Assembly (NCBI RefSeq): GCF_024362385.1
Contig: NZ_CP101466.1
Location: forward strand, 3,658,001-3,722,000
Length of the DNA stretch: 64,000 nt
Direction: 5' to 3'
Origin: Arthrobacter sp. DNA4
GTDB taxonomy: Bacteria; Actinomycetota; Actinomycetes; Actinomycetales; Micrococcaceae
In this document: positions 26,491 through 35,375 of the stretch, one piece after another
How positions within the stretch are numbered: position 1 is the first letter of the stretch
Layout of the letters: every line of letters begins with the position of its first letter
Translations under genes and position numbers: made by a program
The notes under the pieces: generated by a model
What the model saw: only the letters and a program-made list of their open reading frames with translations
What the model was told of the DNA's origin: nothing
The model's database searches: none

Positions 26491-27621
26491 ATGAGCCAGG
26501 CCAATGATCCACGGCGTTCATGCCGGCCCCGGACAGTACTCGCGGGCGGACTCCTGACCGCAGCCCTGGCACTCAGCGGCTGCACGGGTTCGCCTGCTCC
26601 CCCAACCCCTGGCACCTCCTCCCCTGGCCAGGCATCGCCGTCGGCCCCCGCCTCCGGGACTTCCGCTTCGGCAGCGCCAACCGCCGGCGCAGGCCCGGAC
26701 TCCGGAACCGCAGCCGACAACCTGCCGCAGCTCGTGGAAAACCTCTCCCCATCCGTGGTCACCATCTTCACCCAGGGCGGCCTGGGCAGCGGCGTTGTCT
26801 ACTCCGCCGACGGACTGATCCTCACCAACGAGCATGTGATCCGGGGCGCAACCACCGTGGAGGTCGGATTTGCCGACGGGCAGCGCGTCGAAGGGACAGT
26901 CAAGGCAAGCGACGCCGTGACGGACCTGGCCCTGGTGCAGGCCAAGCGCACCGGCCTGCCGAAACCCACGTACCAGAGCACCTTGCCCAAGGTAGGCGAA
27001 GGCGCACTGGTCCTGGGTTCCCCGCTCGGATTCGAGAACACCGCCACCGCAGGCATCATTTCCGGGCTTCACCGCTCCATTCCAGGCTCCGCATCCAACA
27101 GCCTCTCCCTGGTGGACCTCATCCAGACAGATGCACCTATCAGCCCCGGCAACTCCGGCGGTGCCGTGATCAACATGCGCGGCGAGGTAATCGGCATCAG
27201 CGAGGCGTACATCCCGCCGTCAGCCGGTGCGGTCTCCCTTGGTTTCGCCATCCCGGCCGCCACGGCAGTGGACGTGGCGGAGGAGCTGCTGGCCAGCGGC
27301 ACCGCCAAGCACGCCTACCTGGGCCTTACCCCGGGCGAACTGACCGCCCAGATCGCCGCCCAGCTGGGCATCCAGGGAGGATCCGGAGTAGTGGTCCTCG
27401 CCGCGGACACGGACGGCCCGGCAGGGAAGGCAGGAATCCGCCCCGGGGACGTCCTGCAGTCCATGGAGGGCGTTGAGCTCACCACGCCCGAAAAGCTCCT
27501 GGCGGAATTGCGCAAGCGCAACCCCGGCGACACCGTAGGCTTCAAGGTCAAGCGGGGGGACCAAAGCCTGGACATCAAGGTGGACCTCACCGACCGTCCC
27601 GCCACTACAACCACCCGATAG
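26491..27621 (+). CDS. HtrA/DegP-like trypsin-PDZ serine protease, lipoprotein
   Basis: 376 residues. The signal peptide ends in a lipobox (ALSGC at about residue 30), followed by a Pro/Ser/Ala-rich linker. The protease domain holds His in ILTNEHVI, Asp in TDLALVQ and Ser in SPGNSGGAV; one PDZ domain (about 275-365, with GPAGKAGIRPGDVLQSMEG) follows. It degrades or refolds damaged proteins outside the membrane, anchored by a lipid. Preceded by an AGCATGCTT-type element seen before other stress genes here. Co-transcribed with the small gene 12 bases downstream, and followed by a strong terminator after it. Confidence 0.92.
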   Translation: MSQANDPRRSCRPRTVLAGGLLTAALALSGCTGSPAPPTPGTSSPGQASPSAPASGTSASAAPTAGAGPDSGTAADNLPQLVENLSPSVVTIFTQGGLGSGVVYSADGLILTNEHVIRGATTVEVGFADGQRVEGTVKASDAVTDLALVQAKRTGLPKPTYQSTLPKVGEGALVLGSPLGFENTATAGIISGLHRSIPGSASNSLSLVDLIQTDAPISPGNSGGAVINMRGEVIGISEAYIPPSAGAVSLGFAIPAATAVDVAEELLASGTAKHAYLGLTPGELTAQIAAQLGIQGGSGVVVLAADTDGPAGKAGIRPGDVLQSMEGVELTTPEKLLAELRKRNPGDTVGFKVKRGDQSLDIKVDLTDRPATTTTR

Positions 27622-27633
27622 GAAGGAAGAAAC

Positions 27634-27939
27634 ATGAGCCACCCCAAGGAAGAACCTGACGCAGGATTCATCGTCCCGGACCCGTCCAAGCTCCGTGAGG
27701 ACATTCCCGGCGACGCCGGCGACGAGGCCAACGTGATCCGCTTCAGCGAGGAGCAGGCCCTGATCGAGGAACAGTCGCACGGCATCCGCCCCGACACCTA
27801 CAGCGTTCCGGCAGGCGGCCCGACCATGGACGAGGCCCGCGGCAACATGGACCTCTCCGACCGCAGCGAAGAAGGCCGCGGCACCGGACGCGAGGATGAC
27901 AGCAGCGACGACGGCCTGCACGGCGGTGCCGAAAGCTGA
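27634..27939 (+). CDS. Small acidic protein of unknown function behind htrA
   Basis: 101 residues, strongly acidic (many Asp, Glu, with DRSEEGRGTGREDDSSDDG at the end) and without hydrophobic segments. FIVPDPSKLREDIPGDAGDE in the N-terminal half is the only ordered-looking stretch. No family recognised. A ribosome-binding site GGAAGGAAG precedes the ATG, the gene is 12 bases after htrA and ends before a strong terminator, so it is the second gene of the htrA transcript. Confidence 0.75.
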   Translation: MSHPKEEPDAGFIVPDPSKLREDIPGDAGDEANVIRFSEEQALIEEQSHGIRPDTYSVPAGGPTMDEARGNMDLSDRSEEGRGTGREDDSSDDGLHGGAES

Positions 27940-27956
27940 CGCCGGCACAACACTGA

Positions 27957-28001
27957 AGCAGCAGGGGCACCCCGTCCGGGGTGCCCCTGCTGCTTTCGTT
28001 T
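27957..28001 (+). terminator. Rho-independent terminator of the htrA operon
   Basis: Perfect 17-bp stem starting AGCAGCAGGGGCACCCC, loop GTCC, followed by TTCGTTT. Confidence 0.9.
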
Positions 28002-28020
28002 ATGTGGGCCGCTGCCGCGC

Positions 28021-28428
28021 CTAGACCTCGTACTCGAGCTTGCCGCCCAGGTTTTGGTGGACGCACAGGATGTTGTGCTCGGTGTCCATGAACCACGCGC
28101 ACTTTTCCGAGCCGGTAGTGCAGATATGGTTCTCCGTCTTGAGGTTGGGCAGGTCGTAGTCCTGGAAAACGACTCCCCTTGCCTCCATGTCACGGACGGT
28201 TGCCTCGATATCGGCGACCTCAAAGCTCAGCGCGGTATGGTAGGAGTGCCTGCCGTCCGAGACCGGCATCAGCTGCAGCAGCGGGCCGCCGTCGGCGCCG
28301 AGCAGTTCGCTTCCGTCCTCCGTTTTTCCACGGTGCGGGAGTCCCAGCTTTTCCGTGTAAAAACTGCGGGCGCGGGCTGCATCATCAACCGGCAGGATGG
28401 TTGTGGCTGCGTTCATTCTCAGGGTCAT
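28021..28428 (-). CDS. VOC (glyoxalase/bleomycin-resistance) family protein
   Basis: 135 residues, two beta-alpha-beta-beta-beta units. ATTILPVDDAARARSFYTEKLG opens the first unit, SYHTALSFEVADIEATV and KCAWFMDTEHNILCVHQ the second. His and Glu metal-ligand positions are partly visible. The ATG at 28428 has GGAGG 7 bases upstream, which rules out upstream in-frame starts. Activity unknown: dioxygenase, isomerase, glyoxalase or antibiotic binding are all possible in this superfamily. It lies downstream of paaZ, separated from it by a repeat-built hairpin. Confidence 0.82.
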   Translation of the reverse strand: MTLRMNAATTILPVDDAARARSFYTEKLGLPHRGKTEDGSELLGADGGPLLQLMPVSDGRHSYHTALSFEVADIEATVRDMEARGVVFQDYDLPNLKTENHICTTGSEKCAWFMDTEHNILCVHQNLGGKLEYEV

Positions 28429-28483
28429 TGGGCCACCTCCTACGGGCAGAACCTTACGCCCGGCAGGCCCAAAAAGGACCGCC

Positions 28484-28592
28484 CCCAAACGCCCCATCAC
28501 TTCCCGCCCACCACACCCAAACGCCCCATCACTTTCCTGAAAGAAGTGATGGGGCGTTTGGGAAAACCGGCAGTAAGTGATGGGGCGTTGGG
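28484..28592. repeat. Four-copy 19-base repeat forming nested hairpins
   Basis: CCCAAACGCCCCATCACTT occurs at 28484-28502 and 28516-28534 in direct orientation, and its inverse complement at 28544-28562 (exact) and 28575-28592 (one base shorter). The inner pair forms a 19-bp hairpin with a 9-base loop. The block abuts the paaZ stop codon and probably ends its transcript. Confidence 0.85.
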
Positions 28593-30704
28593 TTACTTTT
28601 CGACCAGGGTGAGGACGTCGTAGGTGGCCACGATCTCGTCGTTCTGGTTGGTGAGCACAGCGTCCCAGGCCACCTCACCGTATTCGTCGGTTTGACGTGG
28701 GGTGATCTTCTTGGCGGTGAGGGTCACCCGGATGGAATCGCCGGCGGCCACGGGGGTGAGGAAGCGTGCGTTCTCCAGGCCGTAGTTGGCCAGGACTGGG
28801 CCCGGCGCAGGCTCCACGAAGAGTCCGGCAGCCCAGCTCAGCAGCAGGTAGCCGTGCGCCACGATGCCCGGGAAGAACGGGTTGGCTTCCGCCGCTTCCT
28901 GGTTGGTGTGGGCGTAGAACGTGTCCCCGGTGGAGTGGGCGAACGCGCTGATGTCCTCCAGTGTGACCTGCCGCAGGTCCGAGCGGACGGCGTCGCCGAT
29001 CCGCAGGGTGGACAGGTTCTTCCGGAACGGATGCGCGCCCTCGGTCTCCACCGTGAAGTTGCGGTCAGCCCCGGTGTGCCACACACCGGTAACCGCGGTC
29101 AGCATGTTGGGCGAGCCCTGGATGGCGGTCCGCTGCATGTGGTGCAGCACGGACCGGATGCCGCCCAGTTCCTCGCCGCCGCCCGCGCGTCCCGGACCGC
29201 CGTGGACAAGGTGGGGAACGGGTGAGCCGTGGCCGGTGGAGGACCGGGCGTCCTCGCGGTTCAGCATCAGGACGCGGCCATGGTGGGCCGCGATGCCGGT
29301 GACCAGCTCGCGGGCCGCCTCAGGATCGTTGGTGCACACGGATGCCACCAGCGAACCACCGCCGCGGGCGGCGAGGCGTACGGCGTCCGCCAGGTCCTTG
29401 TAGCCGATGACGGAGGATACCGGCCCGAAGGCTTCGAGCGAGTGGATGGCTTCAGCTTCGGGGTTGTCCCAGTTCAGGACCACGGGAGCCATGAAGGCCC
29501 CACCGTCCACTACCCCGGTGGTTCCGTCGGCGGAGGTGACCGACGGCGAATCGAGCGTTCCGTACGCAAGCTCGCCGCCGGCGTCGAGCATTGACTGCAC
29601 GGCAGCGCGGACGTCCTCCAGCTGCTCCACCGACGCAAGGGCGCCCATGGTGACGCCTTCCCCGCGGGGGTCCCCCAGGACCACGCGCTCGGCGATCCGC
29701 TTGCCAATGGCTGCCGACACGGCGGGCACCAGCTCCTGCGGCACGATGGCCCGGCGGATGGCGGTGCATTTCTGGCCGGCCTTGACGGTCATCTCGGTGA
29801 CCACGGACTTGACGAAAGCTTCGAATTCCGGGGTGCCCTCTACGGCATCCGGACCAAGGATGGCGGCGTTCAGGGAGTCGGTCTCGGACGTGAACCGGAC
29901 GCCGCCCTCCACCACATTCGGGTGGGCCTTCAGGGACCTGGCGGTGGAGGCGGACCCGGTAAACGCCACCAGGTCGCGGTAGTCCAGCACGTCCAGCAGC
30001 CCGCGGACCGAGCCGGAGATGAGCTGCAGCGACCCCTTGGGCAGGATGTTCGACTCCACGATGGCCTTGACCACTGCGGCCGCAACATAACCCGTGGGAG
30101 TGGCCGGCTTGACGATGGTGGGGACGCCGGCCAGGAAGGCGGGAGCGAACTTCTCGAGCATCCCCCAGACCGGGAAGTTGAAGGCGTTGATCTGCACGGC
30201 GACGCCGGGGATGCGGGTGTAGATGTGTTCGCCGGCGAAGGATCCGTCCTTGGACAGCACCTCCATGGGACCGTCCACCACCACCTGGGAGTTGGGCAGC
30301 TCACGCCGACCCTTGGAACCGAAGGTGAAGAGGACGCCGATGCCGCCGTCGATGTCCACCATGGAATCGATCTTGGTGGCGCCGGTCTGGTAGGAGAAGC
30401 CATAGAAGTGGTCGCGGCGGGCGTTGAGGTACTGCGCCAGCTCCTTGAGCTTGAGGGCGCGCTGGTGGAAGGTCAGCTGGCCCAGTCCGGCCTGGCCGGT
30501 GGTGCGGCCGTACTCCACGACGGCGGCGAGGTCCAGCCCCTCCGTGCTCACCTTGGCCAGGACCTCCCCGGTGCTCGCATCCCTGACGGGGACCGCGGAA
30601 GCCGAGGAACCGGCGTCGGGCGTCCACCATGCGTCCATGACGAAGCTGGGCACTGTCTCCACGGTGTCGACCGTGGCCTGGGGAGCTGTGGCTGTGGTGG
30701 TCAT
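28593..30704 (-). CDS. paaZ: PaaZ bifunctional oxepin-CoA hydrolase / semialdehyde dehydrogenase
   Basis: 703 residues from the ATG at 30704. The N-terminal 520 residues form an aldehyde dehydrogenase (GVAVQINAFNFPVWGMLEKF, VAFTGSASTARSL, catalytic Cys in AGQKCTAIRRA). The C-terminal 150 residues form a MaoC-like hydratase (GDTFYAHTNQEAAEANPFFP, VAHGYLLLSWAAG). PaaZ opens the oxepin-CoA ring and oxidises the resulting aldehyde in the phenylacetate pathway. GGAAGG precedes the start. A 22-bp PaaR-type operator at 30750-30771 lies between it and a divergent thioesterase gene, so both are probably under PaaR. Ends directly at a hairpin repeat. Confidence 0.94.
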   Translation of the reverse strand: MTTTATAPQATVDTVETVPSFVMDAWWTPDAGSSASAVPVRDASTGEVLAKVSTEGLDLAAVVEYGRTTGQAGLGQLTFHQRALKLKELAQYLNARRDHFYGFSYQTGATKIDSMVDIDGGIGVLFTFGSKGRRELPNSQVVVDGPMEVLSKDGSFAGEHIYTRIPGVAVQINAFNFPVWGMLEKFAPAFLAGVPTIVKPATPTGYVAAAVVKAIVESNILPKGSLQLISGSVRGLLDVLDYRDLVAFTGSASTARSLKAHPNVVEGGVRFTSETDSLNAAILGPDAVEGTPEFEAFVKSVVTEMTVKAGQKCTAIRRAIVPQELVPAVSAAIGKRIAERVVLGDPRGEGVTMGALASVEQLEDVRAAVQSMLDAGGELAYGTLDSPSVTSADGTTGVVDGGAFMAPVVLNWDNPEAEAIHSLEAFGPVSSVIGYKDLADAVRLAARGGGSLVASVCTNDPEAARELVTGIAAHHGRVLMLNREDARSSTGHGSPVPHLVHGGPGRAGGGEELGGIRSVLHHMQRTAIQGSPNMLTAVTGVWHTGADRNFTVETEGAHPFRKNLSTLRIGDAVRSDLRQVTLEDISAFAHSTGDTFYAHTNQEAAEANPFFPGIVAHGYLLLSWAAGLFVEPAPGPVLANYGLENARFLTPVAAGDSIRVTLTAKKITPRQTDEYGEVAWDAVLTNQNDEIVATYDVLTLVEK

Positions 30705-30749
30705 CGTTGACGGTCCTTCCAACAAGGGGGCAGGCAAACAGGCTTACCA

Positions 30750-30771
30750 TTACTGACCGTCCGTTCGGTAA
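30750..30771. promoter_or_regulatory. PaaR-type operator between paaZ and a thioesterase
   Basis: Arms TTACTGACCG and CGTTCGGTAA (two mismatches) around TC, in the 142 bases between divergent starts. Confidence 0.75.
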
Positions 30772-30846
30772 TATATTCACCATACATGAAGTGCCGTGCT
30801 GCACACTAGAAGGCCAGGACCGAATTGGCCACTCAAAGGAGAACCC

Positions 30847-31281
30847 ATGAACGCCCCGTCACCCCAGGATGCTTCCGACAGCCAGCACCAGCTCTGGAAA
30901 ATCACCCTCGGCGAGCTGGACGAGAAAATGGGCGTGAAAATCCTGGAGGAGTCCGTGGAGCGCGTGGTGGCCACCATGCCCGTGGAAGGCAACCGGCAGT
31001 CGTTTGGGCTGCTGCACGGCGGCGCCTCACTGGCCGTGGGCGAGGCGGTAGGGTCCTGGGCGGCCGTCATCCACGCGAGCACCATGGGCAAGACGGCGGT
31101 AGGCGTTGACGTTTCCGCCACGCACCACCGTTCCGCACGCGAGGGCCAGGTGACCATTACCGCTACGCCCATCCACCTGGGCGGGACGCTGACCACGCAC
31201 GAGGTGCTCATCACCAATGAAGCCGGTCAGCGGCTGTGCACCCTGCGCATCACCAACCTCCTGATGAAGCGAAAAAACTGA
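30847..31281 (+). CDS. PaaI/YbgC-like hotdog thioesterase
   Basis: 144 residues. MGVKILEESVERVVATMPVE followed by SFGLLHGGASLAVGEAVGSW is the EntH/YdiI-type hotdog thioesterase pattern, with the HGG motif and an active-site Glu rather than the Asp of classic PaaI. GVDVSATHHRSAREGQV completes the CoA-binding groove. The start at 30847 follows AAAGGAGAA. Divergent from paaZ across a PaaR-type site, hence likely a CoA-salvage enzyme of the phenylacetate regulon, although homologues also act on dihydroxynaphthoyl-CoA in menaquinone synthesis, and a men cluster is present at 46-49 kb. Confidence 0.83.
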   Translation: MNAPSPQDASDSQHQLWKITLGELDEKMGVKILEESVERVVATMPVEGNRQSFGLLHGGASLAVGEAVGSWAAVIHASTMGKTAVGVDVSATHHRSAREGQVTITATPIHLGGTLTTHEVLITNEAGQRLCTLRITNLLMKRKN

Positions 31282-31321
31282 AGAAATTTCGCGGGCAGTG
31301 CATCCATGGGCGGCGTTCGGA

Positions 31322-31341
31322 AGGTAATAAGCGTGTCAGCA
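31322..31341 (+). promoter_or_regulatory. AGCATGCTT-type element (diverged copy)
   Basis: GTAATAAGCGTGTCAGC at about 31324-31340, about 40 bases before the DUF4397 start; left half matches the element at 26416 exactly, right half is diverged. Confidence 0.35.
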
Positions 31342-31381
31342 TCACCAGCCCGGCTACCGGGCATCCCCCAAGGAGTTCGAA

Positions 31382-32111
31382 ATGCGCAAAATAACCTATG
31401 CCGCTGGAGCACTTTCCCTTGCTGCTTCACTGGCCTTCGCCGCTCCCGCCCAGGCCGGCAACTGGCACCACGATGACGACCCCGCACTGCTGTCCGTCCT
31501 GCACGGGGTACCCGGCCTGACCGTGGATGTCTGGGTGAACGGCGAGCTCACCCTTGATGACTTCACGCCCGGCACCCTGGCCGGACCGCTGGAACTGGCC
31601 GCGGCGATTACCAGATCGCCATCACCGCTTCGGACGCCACCAGCGCCGAAAACCCGGTGATCGGCCCGGTCGATGTGCAGCTCGACGAGGGCCGCAACTA
31701 CACGGCAGTGGCGCACCTTGACGCCGCGGAGCCCCCACGGCGACCCTGTTCACCAACGACACCAAGGCCCCCGGCAATGACACGAAGGGCAAGCTGACAG
31801 TCCGGCACGTGGCCGCAGCGCCCGCGGTGGACGTGCTGGCCGCGGAACGGCCGTGATTGAAGGCCTCAGCAACCCGGACGAGGCAACTTTGAAGCTGAAG
31901 GCCGGCACGGTTTCGGCCTCGGTGGCCGCGGCAGGGACCACCGACCCCGTGATCGGCCCTGCCGACATCACCGTCGAAGCCGGGAAGAACACCATCGTCT
32001 ACGCCTGGGGAAGCCTGGCGGACGGCACGCTGGACGTTGCGGTCCAGGTGGTTGACGGCAAGGAGAGGTGCGGCGGACGCCACTGAGGCTAACGCAACCG
32101 GGAGGCGCTAA
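31382..32111 (+). pseudogene. Secreted DUF4397 protein, four frame breaks
   Basis: Starts with a clear signal peptide (SLAASLAFAAPAQAG) and LLSVLHGVPGLTVDVWVNG, the opening of DUF4397, a beta-sandwich found in secreted actinobacterial proteins. The frame breaks near 31600 (next YQIAITASDATSAENPVIGP), 31728 (TLFTNDTKAPGNDTKGKL), 31845 (AVIEGLSNPDEATLKL, the second repeat) and about 32065, after which GAADATEANATGRR would end at 32111. Two DUF4397-like halves are visible. Function unknown; homologues are extracellular and often abundant. Four breaks in 730 bases is the highest density in the window. Confidence 0.78.
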
Positions 32112-32130
32112 GCGCCGTTCCCCCGGGATC

Positions 32131-32170
32131 GCTACGGACCGGACTCTGTATGTGTGGGCCGGTCCGTAGC
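32131..32170. terminator. Convergent-gene hairpin
   Basis: GCTACGGACCGG pairs perfectly with its complement across 16 bases, between DUF4397 and the S1 protease which converge here. No T tract. Confidence 0.6.
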
Positions 32171-32172
32171 GG

Positions 32173-34383
32173 CTACCGCGAAGGCCGCCGGTTCCGCCGG
32201 CGTACAAGCACCGTCAGCAGAATCCCGACGGCGAGGACGCCCGCGGCAGCAGCCGCTGCGGGGATGAGTCCGGCTGATCCCGTGTAGGCCAGCCCGCCGC
32301 CGGCGCGATCACCGTTTCCGCCCGTGTTGGCAAGGTTCGCAGGAGCGCTGGGAGCCGGGCTGGATGCCGGCGGACGGACGACGGCGGGAGTCGTCGAAGG
32401 CGGGGCAGGCGACGGGTCCGCGGGGGCCGGGACGGTCGCAGCCGGGGCGGTCGGCGCAGGAGTGGCCGGGGCGGGGTTGCCAGGTGCCGGGCTTGCCGGT
32501 GGCTCAGTCGGTGCGGGGCTTGCCGGTGGCTCAGTCGGTGCCGGGCTTGCCGGCGGGGCGGGCGATGCCGCTCCGGCGGACGCAAACTCAAAGCTGTTGG
32601 CACCCGACCGGCTGTACCCGTTCACGGTTTCTGCCGTGAAGCGCAGCGTGCCCGTACCCTGCGGAGCTGTGAAACTCCATGTCCCGTCGTTGTGCACGGG
32701 CACCTCTAACGGATCCTTTCCTTGGAACGTGACCCGGACCGTGGATCCGGCGGCGACCGCAGATGCAGGAGCCGCGGGAACCTGGCCGCTGATTACCTGC
32801 CCCGGCTGGTAGGCCTTCCCGGTTGCGGGGGCTGTGACGGCAGGCTTGTTGAGGAACAGTTCCAGTTGGTAGCCGGGCAGCACGGCAAGGGCATCCTCCA
32901 GGGTGGCTGCAATGGCCCGTGTCTGGACGCCGTTCTGGCTTTCGGCGCCCGTGTGCGTACCCACGGCAAAGTTGCCGCTGATCCACGGGCCGCCGGAGTC
33001 GCCGCCCGCCGACGTGACCGTCGATGAATCAAAGGCGCGGACCGGCCGGAGGTCGTTGTCGTAGTTGGGCGGAACACTCTTTTCGCCCGGCATCATCCAG
33101 ATGCCCACCGCATCGACCGTGCCGCATTTCCAGCCGGACGTCCGTCCGGACCTGCAGACGTCCTGGCCCTGGAAGGGCGCTACGGTTCCCACGATCCTGA
33201 CAGGATCCGGCGTCCTGGAGGTGCCCCAGGTACTGGTGGCAGGCTCAGGGTTCACTGAAGGCGCGATGTCCTGGATGACGGCAATGTCAGTCCCTGCTAC
33301 GGATCCGTCCGCCGCTGCCGAGTTCCCGGGGCCGCCGAACTGGCTGAACCCGAAGCTGCCCAGGGGTGACAGCGGAGGCAACGGCTGAGGCGTCAGGGCG
33401 CCGGGTCCGCTTGCGGGCGCCCACCCGGGAGGTTCCACTGAGGCCTGCCGTGCCAATCCATCCCTGGCGCAGTGCCCGGCGGTGAGGACGAGCGGCAGCC
33501 CGGCCGGACTGAACGCGCTGAAACCGGCTGAACAGATGGCCGTGCTGTCCACGTAATATCCCTGCCCGCCGAGGAGGTCCCCCTCGGTCTTGAGGGAAGC
33601 ACCCTGCTCCAGTTTCACGTTGGCGTACCGCGCAATGAACTGTGCCTGCGTCATTTTGCCGGTTCCCGACGGCTGGCCGCCGGCAGGAACCGGGTCCGGC
33701 TGGTTCCCCTGGGTCCCGGATTCTGCGGTGTTGACGGCCCCGGTCCTGATGACGAAGTGACCGTCCGTGTAGGTAACCGCCTGGAGGCCCTGGGTGCCAA
33801 CGTCACGGACATAGTCCTTGTACAGCTGGTCGAGGTCTGCTGCGACCAGCCCGTTCGCCGGCGGAGGTGTTTCCTGCACCGCCGGGGAGGCGGTGGGGGC
33901 AGCCGGCGTGGGCGGGATTGTGACCGTCGGGGGAACCAGCACAAAGGCGGCTGGGCCGGAGCGGTTCAATTCGTTCACCGCGGCCCGAAGCTCCGGACCG
34001 TCGCCTTCCACCCTGATGGTGCCGGCTTTTAGGCTGATGCCAACGAAGCCAGGCAAGGCCCGAAGGGTGGGCGCGGCGCCGGCGGCCCGCCGGCCGAGCT
34101 CACCGGCCGCATTGAATTCGGCCACGCTGATGCCAAGATCCCGGTGGAGCGCTTCAGCAAGGCCTGCCTCGGAGGGCCCAGCCGCGTTGACGGGAGCAGC
34201 CGGGGCGCCGGAAACTGCCTCATCTTCAGTACCCGTACCGGCGGTGCCGGAGCCCTTGGGCGTAGGCGCCACCGTGGGGCTGTTTAGGGTGGCCGGGGCC
34301 GGAACAGCCACTGCGGGGGCGGCAGCCAACCCGAACGCCAGCACCACGCCGGCTATGGCTCCTGTGGCGGAGATTCTCTTCAT
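32173..34383 (-). CDS. Secreted trypsin-like (S1) protease, sortase-anchored
   Basis: 736 residues from the ATG at 34383; a GTG at 34401 would add six. A signal peptide is followed by an alpha-lytic-protease-like pro-region (LAEALHRDLGISVAEFNAAG and on, about 65-240) and an S1 domain: His in LVLTAGHCARD, Asp in GTDIAVIQD, Ser in AGGDSGGPW. A beta-sandwich (VTAPATGKAYQPGQVISGQV) and a long Pro/Ala/Thr-rich stalk lead to LAYTGSAG, a hydrophobic helix and RRRNRRPSR. LAxTG is the motif cut by class E sortases of actinobacteria, so it should be linked to the cell wall. A second LANTG lies about 17 residues earlier. Confidence 0.9.
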   Translation of the reverse strand: MKRISATGAIAGVVLAFGLAAAPAVAVPAPATLNSPTVAPTPKGSGTAGTGTEDEAVSGAPAAPVNAAGPSEAGLAEALHRDLGISVAEFNAAGELGRRAAGAAPTLRALPGFVGISLKAGTIRVEGDGPELRAAVNELNRSGPAAFVLVPPTVTIPPTPAAPTASPAVQETPPPANGLVAADLDQLYKDYVRDVGTQGLQAVTYTDGHFVIRTGAVNTAESGTQGNQPDPVPAGGQPSGTGKMTQAQFIARYANVKLEQGASLKTEGDLLGGQGYYVDSTAICSAGFSAFSPAGLPLVLTAGHCARDGLARQASVEPPGWAPASGPGALTPQPLPPLSPLGSFGFSQFGGPGNSAAADGSVAGTDIAVIQDIAPSVNPEPATSTWGTSRTPDPVRIVGTVAPFQGQDVCRSGRTSGWKCGTVDAVGIWMMPGEKSVPPNYDNDLRPVRAFDSSTVTSAGGDSGGPWISGNFAVGTHTGAESQNGVQTRAIAATLEDALAVLPGYQLELFLNKPAVTAPATGKAYQPGQVISGQVPAAPASAVAAGSTVRVTFQGKDPLEVPVHNDGTWSFTAPQGTGTLRFTAETVNGYSRSGANSFEFASAGAASPAPPASPAPTEPPASPAPTEPPASPAPGNPAPATPAPTAPAATVPAPADPSPAPPSTTPAVVRPPASSPAPSAPANLANTGGNGDRAGGGLAYTGSAGLIPAAAAAAGVLAVGILLTVLVRRRNRRPSR

Positions 34384-34479
34384 GGGGGTTCGCCGTTCCA
34401 CTCATCCACGCCTGCGTGCAGGCGCCCTGCGACTGCGGCCGCCGAGGTCAAGTGTCAGCAGCCACACCAGTAACTTAAG

Positions 34480-35199
34480 TCACAAGGGTATCTTTCGGGA
34501 TGCCAAGGCGGAAACAGAATCCAACTCCGCCTCCCGCAACCCGTGCGCCAGGAGATAGTCGCGGGTTCGAAGGTCACGGACGAATAAAGCCACCGCGAGC
34601 CCGCGCCGCTCCAGCAGGGGCTCGAGCTCCGGCCCGGTCAGGTACCGCTCCCGGCTGTGGGGCGGACCGTGGGTGCGGTACCGCTCGTTGATCCCGCGGG
34701 CCGCCCGCCGGTAGCCCTCGGCAATGGCCTCGTCGGAGTCACCCGCCATGTCCTGGACCATGGCCGCGATCAAACCGCTCCGGTCACGGCCGGCGGCGCA
34801 GTGCAGCACCACATCCCCTTTGGGCGCGGCGAGGGCAATGGCCCGGAAGACGCCCACCAGTTTTTCCGGGAAAAGGCGCGCGTTCTCGAGGTAGTGGGCG
34901 GGATCGTTCAGGTAGGGGCCGGTGACGGCGGTAAACCGCGGATCCTCCGGTTCCTCCGTGGGTGCCTGCACCACGTCGATGCCCGCCCAGGCCGCGGCCG
35001 GCACATCGGGGTCATTGCTCCGGCGCCGCGCCTCAACTGCGTTGCGAAGATCGACTACGGTGCGGACGCCGTCGTCGAACGCCTCTTTCCACCCTGCTGC
35101 GGTCAGCCACTCGCGGCGCCCCATCCGGTAAATGCCGCCCGAAACGCGCCATGCGTTTACAGCGCCATCCCAGTCCACGGACGTGCCGTTCTTGCTCAT
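34480..35199 (-). CDS. Protein-tyrosine phosphatase (Y_phosphatase3 type)
   Basis: 239 residues from the ATG at 35199. The catalytic loop HCAAGRDRSGLIAAM fits the HCxxGxxR(S/T) signature with Cys as nucleophile. GGIYRMGRREWLTAAGW and GVRTVVDLRNAVE upstream are the N-terminal blocks of the tyrosine/lipid phosphatase group that includes Mycobacterium PtpB. Substrates in this group are phosphotyrosine proteins or phosphoinositides. It is cytoplasmic (no signal). Alternative GTG at 35205. It stands alone, next to the sortase-anchored protease. Confidence 0.88.
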   Translation of the reverse strand: MSKNGTSVDWDGAVNAWRVSGGIYRMGRREWLTAAGWKEAFDDGVRTVVDLRNAVEARRRSNDPDVPAAAWAGIDVVQAPTEEPEDPRFTAVTGPYLNDPAHYLENARLFPEKLVGVFRAIALAAPKGDVVLHCAAGRDRSGLIAAMVQDMAGDSDEAIAEGYRRAARGINERYRTHGPPHSRERYLTGPELEPLLERRGLAVALFVRDLRTRDYLLAHGLREAELDSVSALASRKIPL

Positions 35200-35339
35200 C
35201 CGCACAGCTAACCACACGCCCCTGAATGCCGCACTGCACAGCAACGAACATTTGATCAGGGCACAAAGGCCTGCTGACCTGAGCGCAGGGTGGCAATACT
35301 GTGGCACCTACGTACCTGCTCGCGGTGTCCAATGAGGTC

Positions 35340-35370
35340 ATTGTTCAAAGAGGTAATTGTTCAAAGGGGA
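35340..35370 (+). repeat. Tandem 16-base repeat at the SGNH hydrolase ribosome-binding site
   Basis: ATTGTTCAAAGAGGTA is followed at once by ATTGTTCAAAGGGGA; both copies carry a Shine-Dalgarno-like purine run, and the second serves the ATG at 35376. Confidence 0.7.
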
Positions 35371-35375
35371 AATTC

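Noticed and set aside
28484..28592. Short CRISPR-like repeat array
   Set aside because: The copies include inverted orientations and spacers of only 9-13 bases, and no cas genes are present; it is a hairpin block.
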